Origin: Plutella xylostella
Lineage: Eukaryota; Arthropoda; Insecta; Lepidoptera; Plutellidae
Reading direction: 5' to 3'
NCBI RefSeq assembly: GCF_932276165.1
Contig: NC_063995.1
Coordinates: 5,456,001-5,520,000 of the forward strand
Length of the DNA stretch: 64,000 nt
This document shows, one piece after another, positions 56,682 through 64,000 of the stretch (the first letter of the stretch is position 1; every line of letters begins with the position of its first letter). The notes under the pieces are model-generated. The model did no database searches. It worked only from the letters and a program-made list of their open reading frames with translations, and was not told the origin of the DNA. The translations under genes and the position numbers were made by a program.

Positions 56682-56945
56682 CAGGGTGTTGCAAAATTGG
56701 TATACTAAGCCGAAACCTACATGTGCAGCATGGTATATCTAAGCCCGAAACTGAAATCAGAATTTCAAAATTCGTGAAAAAAATTATTAATTTTTCATAA
56801 AAACTTTGTTGGTCACGTGACTTTTACTATGGAAGAAAAAATATTTTTTTCGCGAATTTCCAAATTCTGATTTCAGTTTCGGGCTTAGATATACCATGCT
56901 GCACATGTAGGTTTCGGCTTAGTATACCAATTTTGCAACACCCTG
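56682..56945. mobile_element. TA-flanked MITE forming the axis of the palindrome
   Basis: CAGGGTGTTGCAAAATTGGT at the left and its exact complement at the right, 264 bp, TA on both sides (56680-56681, 56946-56947). Its own centre, 56813.5, is the calculated axis of the 3-kb inverted duplication. Both arms of the MITE pair except near AAATTCGTGAAAAAAATTAT. Confidence 0.95.
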
Positions 56946-57156
56946 TATTTATTTCTTGGTAACAGCATGTCCAAATGCTGTTACCAAGAAATAAATATAT
57001 TTAAGAGACTGTTATTGTAAGCAGCATGTTAATATAAAAAATAGCAAACATGGGAATGTACGAATAGGAACTTTCATTGGTCTTAACAAAATAAATAACA
57101 ATCTTCAGAGATGAGAAAGTGCAGGGATGACGACAGGGATTCACGATGCAGAAACA

Positions 57157-57429
57157 TTATGTAAAAATATTTAAATCATGGTCAGAGTCATCGTCATCAA
57201 GCCAATAAGATTTTATGTTTTGGAGGTCAACACTAACATGGTCTTCCCCGATATCATAATTTTCCGTGAGATTTCCTGTGGTTTTTGCACTTTGCGCTTC
57301 TATTGTTTCTGTCGTGGATGAATTTTTGTTTTTTCCATATGGTAATCGCATATTTCTGAGTACATTCCATCGACCTCTGATTATTTGTAGGGTATTAGCA
57401 TCAACTTTCGTGATTGTTCGTTCTTTCAT
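57157..57429 (-). CDS. Unrecognised 90-aa acidic-tailed protein, right arm
   Basis: Residue-for-residue the same as the protein at 56198-56470. It lies between the axis MITE and the LINE, so it is undisturbed, but its upstream partner is split. Confidence 0.4.
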   Translation of the reverse strand: MKERTITKVDANTLQIIRGRWNVLRNMRLPYGKNKNSSTTETIEAQSAKTTGNLTENYDIGEDHVSVDLQNIKSYWLDDDDSDHDLNIFT

Positions 57430-57957
57430 AATACCTCGGTTTTTTTAGTTGTTTTATTCTCTTCGTCTAGTTTTCTATTTTGCACTTTCCCTGTCCAAAA
57501 AGATGCTCCCACTTCTACATTTCGTGCTTCACTTAATGGCGTTACATCAACTTCTTTCTGTTTAGTGGTATAATAATAATAATAATTTAATAATAATAAT
57601 AATTTATTTGCCAATATTTGGGTTACAATTAAATTAGTAAGATATATTAGATACGTTACAAGTTGGCTATTTCAATTTATAGGTGACATAAAAGGTGACA
57701 GCCATTGCCTATAATAGGAATAGACCTGTGCTATAGACACTGGCTTCCACTCCCCAGGAACTAGCAGCCATATATGACTTATTATAACAGAATTGTGGTG
57801 TCTTAGGCTTAAATAGTATACACAGAAATATATTGATTATATTTAAGGTTTAAGATTAGATTTACTTAGTTACACAAGATTATTAACATTAAACAATTCA
57901 TGAATTAATTAATTACATATGTTAAATAAAGCTAATGGCTCTTTATTCATGTGAATG

Positions 57958-58016
57958 TTTGTGTATGTGAGTGTGTGTGTATATGTGTGTGAGTGTGTGT
58001 GTGTATATATGTGTGA

Positions 58017-58050
<34 letters not shown>
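57958..58050. repeat. (GT)n microsatellite in the LINE 3' UTR
   Basis: Interrupted TGTGTGAGTGTGTG and TGTGTATATG units. Its length is likely to vary between individuals. Confidence 0.85.
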
Positions 58051-58051
<1 letters not shown>

Positions 58052-58107
58052 TATAGATGTATGTTAAATAGATAGAAAACTGTGTTGGAATTGGACAAAT
58101 GGGTGAT

Positions 58108-59444
58108 TTAGGTAGGTGGATGAAGAAAACACTCAGTTTTGGAGTAGTTTAGAGTTAACAACCATTTTCGTACAGTTATTTTAGCTATGTGTGTATTTAG
58201 GTGATGAATTTGAATTTCACGATGAATTCTATTATATAAGGTTGGGCCGAGGTGGCAGAAAAAGTTATGTAAAAATGTTGTCTTAAAAACTTTTCGTGTC
58301 ACAATTAGGTTATTGCGTCTTTTATCTGCGTCTTCATGATTGAAGGGAGAACTCTGGTGTTGTTTCATTAAAATCTGTAGAATAAATAATTGGCGAACAG
58401 TCAACACTTGGCAGTACTCATACAGTGACTCGGTAGGAAAACGAAAGCTCTTAAATGTTGCTACTTTGAGAACTGCGCGCTGAGCTCGCTCAAGAGGTAG
58501 GAGGTGCGTCTTGTACGTGCCACCCCAGACATTAATGCAGTATGTTATAAGGGACTGACAGAGGGCAAAGTAAACCATCTTCATGGTGTTTGAATCAGCA
58601 ACATGTCGCAGTTTTTTGAAAATAAACATCAGTTTTCTAATTCTATTTGCTAAAAGGTTAATATGAGGACGGAATGTGAGATTGCGATCAATGATAATAC
58701 CTAGATATTTTATAGTATGTACAATTTCAATTGATGGACAGGAGCAGGTGAGGTGAGGAAATTTACAGGAATGAGCGACGAGTGAATATGTGTGTGTTGG
58801 AGGAAGTGATGAGTTCCTAATTGCAAAAATCATGTGTTTCGTTTTGTCGGTGTTGAGGGTAAGGTAGTTGTTGTTTAGCCATTAGATTACAGTGTTTAAA
58901 CCAATTTGTGCGGATTTGTATACATCTTCCCATGTGCTTCCAACAAAGGATAGAACTGTATCGTCAGCAAATGATATCAGTTTGCAGTTTTCCAATTTTA
59001 AATTGCACATATCATTGATGAACACAAGAAAGAGTGTGGGACCTAAGATACTCCCTTGTGGGACACCATACTCGATCGACATTTCAGAACTCTTGGAACC
59101 ATCTACAACAACCTGCTGAGTTCTATTTGTGAGGTAGCTTTTGAAAAGGGCGAGTGGGAGACCTCTTACTCCCAACCTTTCCAGTCTGTTTAAGAGGATG
59201 GGGATCGAGACCGTGTCAAACGCCTTTGACAAATCTAGAAAAACAGATAGGCACTTCTTTCTTTCATCAAGATTGGTGACGATATGGTCCACAAGCTCAT
59301 GGACAGCGTGAGATGTGGACTTACCATTTCGAAAACCGTATTGAAATTGTGACAGTAGGCCTTTGTCCTCGAGATAGTACATAAGTCTATTGTTTATCAA
59401 ACGTTCTATAATTTTTGAAAGTGCTGGAAGAACAGATATTGGTC
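58108..59444 (-). pseudogene. LINE reverse transcriptase fragment with one stop
   Basis: From the 5' junction: YRPISVLPALSKIIERLINN, then YGFRNGKSTSHAV, VFLDLSKAFDTVSIPILLNR, YGVPQGSILGPTLFLVFIND and FADD (FADDTVLSF, with Phe in place of the usual Tyr). A TAG/TAA-type stop at about 58879-58881 interrupts the same frame after NTVI; the frame then resumes (WLNNNYLTLNTDKT) and continues through IKYLGIIIDRNLTFRPHI and WLLTLNYSKTECFLHPPT. One nonsense mutation and the missing 5' half make it inactive. Confidence 0.92.
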
Positions 59445-59720
59445 TGTAGTGGTATCCATGCGATAGTATCCAAGATGCTTATTATGCTTACACATTACTG
59501 GTGTGTACAGACATTCCTTTTGTGTGCAACTCTGTTTTCTGACAGCCAGTACATCAGAATTCTTGTTCCAAATAATTTGATGCATTTTCATACAGCCCGG
59601 GAAGCATTTTACTGCTTGGGGAAAAAGTAAGTCTTTTTCATTAACATCATACTCAGATACTCTTTTCAGTATAATGTTTTTTATGTTTTGTTCTAGTACT
59701 TCCATAAAATTAGTTATAGT

Positions 59721-59879
59721 TTTAATATCTTACCTTGAGATACAGCTCGATCAGCAGTACGACTCGCGGTCTGCCGAGTCTTCGTTTACCGCCTTCGAGA
59801 TGCCATGTCAGTGCTTCCTTTGGGACGTTTTCAGTACGCCTGAGTACGTGTCCAAACCAGCCTAGCGTAGACATAAGTC
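59721..59879 (-). pseudogene. LINE C-terminal fragment, right arm
   Basis: Mirror copy of 55632-55790 with the same frame and same donor-like AAG|GTAAGA. Confidence 0.55.
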
Positions 59880-60129
59880 TTTAATTATAATTGGTCTGGC
59901 ATCAACAAATTCATCTGGCATTATGTACCAGATAAAAACAGACAAATGAGTGGCAGATAAATGAGTTTTTACATAAAAACAATAAATTATTAATTAAATT
60001 GTGAACTTAATCATCTACCTTGTTATGGAAAAAGGTAGAATACAGTGTGATCACGTATGTGGTTAAGTAACGAAACAGAAGTATCATCAGCAAGCATGTA
60101 GGGCAGGACATATAAATTAGGACACTTAC

Positions 60130-60227
60130 CGTACAAAGTCCAGATTATCTGCTTGCTATCACAATTTATCGTCGTCACAAATCGCACGCGGACGGTGCAC
60201 TCTGCCGGCAGACGGGCGGTGGACTGA
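60130..60227 (-). promoter_or_regulatory. Candidate first exon, right arm
   Basis: Mirror of 55284-55381 with the TCAGT initiator and GTAAGT donor retained. If both arms are promoters they fire towards each other, toward the axis. Confidence 0.35.
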
Positions 60228-61059
60228 CCTGATTGAACTCGAACGCAAGTTCAAAAATATTCAACCCTTCAATGGTGGCGTTCGTGAAAAGACACGGCCA
60301 GACAAATTAGTTTTTATGGTGCGGACGTTTTGAAAAGCTTAATAACTTTTATTGTATTATATTTAGAGGACAATGAATATTAAGGACTTCACGAGTATAT
60401 ATTGAAATATAAAGGATTTATATTTTAATGTTTTCAAAGCGAACATTGTAAGACTTATGAACTAAAATGTATACGAAATTGGAGTTTGGACGCGCCATAT
60501 AAATGGGATTTGAGTGTTATCTGGTCATACATTTTTTTAATTTTATATGAATCGTTGTAAAACTGTAAATAGGCCTTGATAGAGAATTTCATTTTACATG
60601 TACCATACAAATATAGCCTCAAAATTCGAAAAAATAAGTATATTCTCCCGATGAAAACTGACAAATTTAGCGCTCCAAATATTCACCCACCTACAGTTAG
60701 CTATAAATGTGAAATTGTCTCTACTGAGTAGTGAAATCCCGCGTATTTAGGCCTAATGTAAAGTTAAATGATAGCAACGCACTAGGCCGGGCCGAGCCAC
60801 GCAATTGGGCTCTCATTAACTGTTCCAAAGGGCTAAGTGGAACCCTTACACCACTAATTGCAGCCAATGAGGCCTCAACTATTGGCCTCTTTAGTCAGTA
60901 GTGGTGCTGAGTATTTTACAATTTAAAATGCTTTAACAAATCGATACATATTAAAACGTACGCATGAAAGTAATAAGTACTTACGTAAGTACTTATTACT
61001 TACAAAAATGTACGTTTTGCATTTAAAAAAAAATTGCATGACAGTTATTTTAAATTATA

Positions 61060-61292
61060 CACTGCCGGGCAATGAAAAAGTTCCACTCACAAAATTTCGA
61101 CAGCAAAAAACCCCAATTTTTTCAATGATTTAATTTAAAATTTGAGCAAAATATTACCGATTTTAGTTGGTAACATCCTGATGCTCTGATAAATGTACTT
61201 CAATGTTGCAGAAGACGGCATTAAGCTAGCCTTTTCCGTTTAGAAGTAATTTGTTGCTTTTCTCAGTGGAACCTTTTTATTGCCCGTGAGTG
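61060..61292. mobile_element. Tc1-type MITE, right arm
   Basis: Mirror of 54219-54451, TA flanks kept. Confidence 0.85.
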
Positions 61293-61452
61293 TACATAGG
61301 TATAATGGCGGGTCCTAACAACAACTCTGAAATATATATCATAAACGAGTCGAAAATACGTGCTATCTTTTTTCTCGTTAATGCATGGTAAAAATATCTG
61401 AAATAACCATAATTACTCTTTATCACTTAAAAAAAAACTAAATTTTAGGTTA

Positions 61453-61526
61453 GGGCAGATAAACCTGACCCTCCTCAGGAGCATTGTTAGTATGAGAGGG
61501 GGGTCAGGTTTCTCTGCACCTGACCG
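61453..61526. mobile_element. 80-bp MITE, right arm
   Basis: Mirror of 53985-54058. Confidence 0.7.
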
Positions 61527-61603
61527 TACTGATCATTAAAATTTCATCTTCAAAAGTGATAGGTATATCACCTGTAATCAATTCAAGTAAAAAATCTGTT
61601 CAT

Positions 61604-61782
61604 AAAAATAACAAACACATTATGATTGTGTAGTCTATGTCTCCTCATATTATACTCATAAATCTAGATCATAAAAATAACAAAAATAAAAAACACATTA
61701 TGATTGTGATTGTATAAAAATAACAAACACATTATGATTGTGTAGTCTATGTCTCCTCATATTATTCTCATAAATCTAGAGT
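61604..61782. repeat. Tandem repeat at the outer edge of the right arm
   Basis: AAAATAACAAACACATTATG, ATTGTGTAGTCTATGTCTCC, TCATATTATACTCATAAATC, TAGA occurs at about 61604-61669 and again at 61716-61782, with a partial third unit between (AAAACACATTATGATTGTG, 61690-61708). The first unit belongs to the arm; the others lie outside it. The repeat sits exactly at the palindrome boundary. Confidence 0.85.
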
Positions 61783-61789
61783 GTGCCAT

Positions 61790-64000
61790 TTAATTAATCT
61801 TTGGTTTCTTTCCTGGGTCGAGTTACAAGAGATGGATGAAGGCTTCAGCGGGTAAAGTAGTGCTGTATTGTATAGCCACAACAATAGCGTCATGTTAGAT
61901 TATGTTCTCTCTTGCTGAAAAATATTTACTGAACTTATACTCCATAAACAATTTTTTTTGCTACGTAATCTTTAAAAAGATATTTCATTGCAGATTTTTT
62001 TCGACTGAACTATTCATTTACTGACAGGGAAAATAAGATTACTTACTGTTCTTCGGAGCACTCGGTACTCAAGTTAATTTCTTATGCGAATATTTAATGT
62101 TCACATTGTACTTAGTATGTTATGTACTTACTTCAGTAGTGGTCAATTTATTTAAAAGTTGGCACAATCTAGCTGTCGCAAACGATGGAAATCATCTCAA
62201 ATCGGTGTAATGTTTCTTCAAAACTGCGTGACAGATAGCGTCCCAGCCAGCCCCCTTACTAATAGCAGCTAAAAAGTATAAAAGTTTCTTCGTTCGTAGT
62301 CGTTGCCGAGATATTTTGTGAGATGGCAAGTAATTGATATCAATTAAGGTCCGCCGGCGGCGTCGTGGTCGCTGCAATAGACTATCTCGGCTAAGGAATA
62401 GTCTGCAAACCTCATTCCCCCCTCTCCGCGAGATAAATTGTTTTCGTTAACTTTGCAAATCTACGCGAAGATGAGAATCTTCTATATTTATGCAGCGTTA
62501 ATATAAAATCTCATCGCCGAATTAATTACAGTCTATGCATGATTAATATTTCTTTGCCAAACATGCTTCATTTGTTTTACTTTCTTATAAAATAAGATTA
62601 TTACTTATTCAGTGTCACCAAAGACGTTTATTATACCTAGAGTTAGTTACCGCTCTTAACTAATTCTGAAAAATGTTTTAAGTAGGTTAGGTACTTCTCC
62701 TCAAAGTCGGAATATTAAAAGTAAGGTCCTGAAGTTGACATTAAGCCGCTGGACTTTGCCTGAGTTTATAATATTTGAGTGAGGACCTGCGCTGCGGCGC
62801 TCTGAATATGGAGTGGCAGTTAAGAGTTTTAAACGCTACCGCCAGCGGGCCGCGCCTTGATCTATGGAGTGGAACTTTTCAAATTCTCTTTAATTTTTCA
62901 ATAGGTACCTACGAAGAAGAGTTGTTAACAAGTAATGGTTTGATGCTAAAAATCTGTTGTTTATTAGGTTGTAGATAATATTTTAGGTATTAATACTGCA
63001 TTACCCTTTTTGATGGCTAAAAACACACACTTAACTTTACATCTTGTACCAATCATTTACCCGTATTCACTTTATATGCAATGTGTTATTGGAAGTAACT
63101 ATACTTGTACAACATGTAACATATAAAGTCATTCACATAATTGTATGTTAATCTATACATAAGTTAATATTGTATTGAGGCTCGCAACGGCTTGTAGCTT
63201 TAAAATGATATGCAAGGTGATAAGATGACGATCGACCACTACATTTATGAACCTAAGAAGACTTTTTGCTCATAAAACATCTGCAACCCTAGGCTGAAAA
63301 GTCTGCTAAGCCACAAAATCTCAAAGGTCTATTACGGTAGCTTAATGCGGGATTTCTATGTGAATCGCTATCAACTTGGGTACGTAAAATGCGAAAAATG
63401 GCCCAATGGCTTAATTTAAATTCAAATGAAGGAAAGTTAAGGCTGCGAAGGCCCGCGGCGCTCCTCGCCCGGCGCCGCGACTCATTAGCCGCCGGAGCCT
63501 CGGAGTGGGGATCCGGTCCACTAACGCCGCGGCCGCCCGCCCAAGTATCCACTTCCGCAAATGTATGTGTCACGCAGTTTAGCCAAGGACATAGTGAAGT
63601 AGGTACTAAACGCTTTTTGAAGTCCGACTGTCCGACAAATGCTTTCTTTCTTTTTCATTCAGTTTGGTCTAAATAACCTCCAATATTTATTTATTTGCAA
63701 AATCAGCATTGTCGGACATCACCTTATTACGCAATTCGCAGCCTCTTTGAAAACAGGAATGCGTAATTTGCAAAATGCAATATCTCCCCTCTATACCAAT
63801 TCAATGCAGCGGAACTGTACAAGTATTCCTGTATTCAGAGAGTCGAGTAACAAGACAAATGCCTTCCTTTGTGCCGGCCAGCCTCGCCGCCAATTGAGAC
63901 CAACTTGTGCAACTCGAACTGAATAATTTGCGTACCTAGGTAGGTACGATACAATACCATAGGTAATATAGCCTACCAGTAGGTTTACAATAGCTCGTAA
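61790..64000. other. No gene recognised; GC-rich patch 63440-63545
   Basis: Mostly AT-rich. 63440-63545 (CGAAGGCCCGCGGCGCTCCT, CGCCCGGCGCCGCGACTCAT) is strongly CpG-rich and open in frames on both strands (63289-63573 minus, 63389-63676 plus). I recognise no protein. It may be a regulatory island or an untranslated exon. Confidence 0.4.

Larger units (their letters stand above)
53836..56813 (+). repeat. Left arm of the 3-kb palindrome
   Basis: Positions 53836-56813 pair with 56814-61675 on the opposite strand once the 1,884 bp of LINE plus target duplication in the right arm are removed. Pairing positions sum to 113627 inside the LINE and 115511 outside it. Identity is very high by eye; example differences are at 54491 (T here, complement of C at 61020) and 54505. 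The arm holds two MITEs, a promoter-like first exon, a LINE scrap and an unrecognised ORF pair. Confidence 0.95.
57572..59446 (-). mobile_element. 5'-truncated LINE (Jockey/CR1 group) with 9-bp target duplication
   Basis: TAGTGGTAT occurs at 57563-57571 and 59447-59455 but only once in the left arm (complement at 56056-56064), which proves the insertion and its duplication. The element runs on the minus strand, is cut within the RT domain, and ends in an (ATT/TAA)n tail at 57572-57602. Its 3' UTR carries a GT/TG microsatellite (about 57958-58050). Confidence 0.95.
57426..59705 (-). pseudogene. 131-aa protein, right arm copy, split by a LINE
   Basis: The N-terminal part (59705 down to about 59456) is identical to the left-arm protein through HLGYYRMDTT. 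Then the LINE 5' end is read (TDQYLFFQHFQKL and stop). The remaining part (TKQKEVDVTPLSEARNVEVG and on) resumes at about 57563 and ends at 57426. The left arm shows the uninterrupted state. Confidence 0.9.
56814..61675 (-). repeat. Right arm of the 3-kb palindrome, interrupted by a LINE
   Basis: Reverse complement of 53836-56813, with 57572-59446 and one copy of a 9-bp target duplication added. Outside the LINE only scattered substitutions distinguish the arms. The outer end at 61675 runs into a short tandem repeat (61604-61782). Because the arms share older MITEs but not the LINE, the LINE insertion is later than the duplication. Confidence 0.95.

Noticed and set aside
57958..58050. Possible CRISPR-like or minisatellite array
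   Set aside because: It is a simple GT microsatellite within a LINE 3' UTR with no spacer structure.
53836..61675. Pure assembly artefact (hairpin-read chimera)
   Set aside because: The arms differ at single bases and only one arm has a LINE with its own target duplication, so they are two real, diverging copies; a haplotype-merge error is still possible and is listed as a check.
63289..63676. Overlapping 94- and 95-aa frames on both strands
   Set aside because: Both are open because of the CpG-rich patch; no motif, signal or splice support on either strand.

Overview
The window looks like a piece of a lepidopteran (moth or butterfly) nuclear genome. It is AT-rich and dense in 'taggtacctacc'-type runs. 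It carries Lep1-like Helitron remnants, tRNA-derived SINEs of lepidopteran style, RTE-, R1- and Jockey/CR1-type LINE pieces, and a host gene with short GT-AG introns. No bacterial operon, rRNA gene, functional tRNA gene or CRISPR array is visible. Most of the sequence is transposable elements at several stages of decay lying in non-coding DNA. This description comes from reading the sequence only; no database search was run.

Layout. 1-6.1 kb: two MITEs, an unrecognised 169-codon ORF and a 5'-truncated LINE whose reverse transcriptase is intact except for one TAG stop (3255-5705). 6.1-24 kb: a mosaic of MITE families (a TA-flanked 'CAGGGTGTTGCAA' family, a 4-bp-target 'GGGGTCAC' family, a Harbinger-like MITE), foldbacks, RTE and R1 LINE scraps, a SINE, an internally deleted mariner and a possible promoter plus first exon at 20.2 kb. 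24-26.2 kb: the first exon of a transposon-type HTH protein and a LINE with 8-bp target duplications. 27.07-32.22 kb: a complete non-autonomous LTR retrotransposon with identical 111-bp LTRs, PBS, PPT and CAGT target duplication; its 4.9 kb interior is extremely AT-rich and has almost no coding capacity.

32.3-42.9 kb holds SINEs, MITEs and long unannotated stretches. 42,943-45,559 is the only convincing host protein gene: a six-exon secreted lipase of the pancreatic-lipase family (333 aa) with Ser-Asp-His triad signatures. 45.6-53 kb is mostly unannotated, with a near-perfect 1.08 kb foldback at 49.8 kb.

53.2-61.7 kb is the most unusual region: an inverted duplication with about 3 kb arms whose axis lies exactly in the centre of a 264-bp palindromic MITE. 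Each arm carries the same unrecognised Cys-rich ORF pair, a promoter/first-exon-like segment and older MITEs. A 1,875-bp LINE with a 9-bp target duplication has later inserted into the right arm only and breaks that copy of the ORF. To the left, a second MITE copy plus 335 bp is repeated in direct orientation and ends exactly where the palindrome begins. This suggests a template-switch event that used the MITE hairpin. 61.7-64 kb has a short tandem repeat and otherwise no recognised gene.
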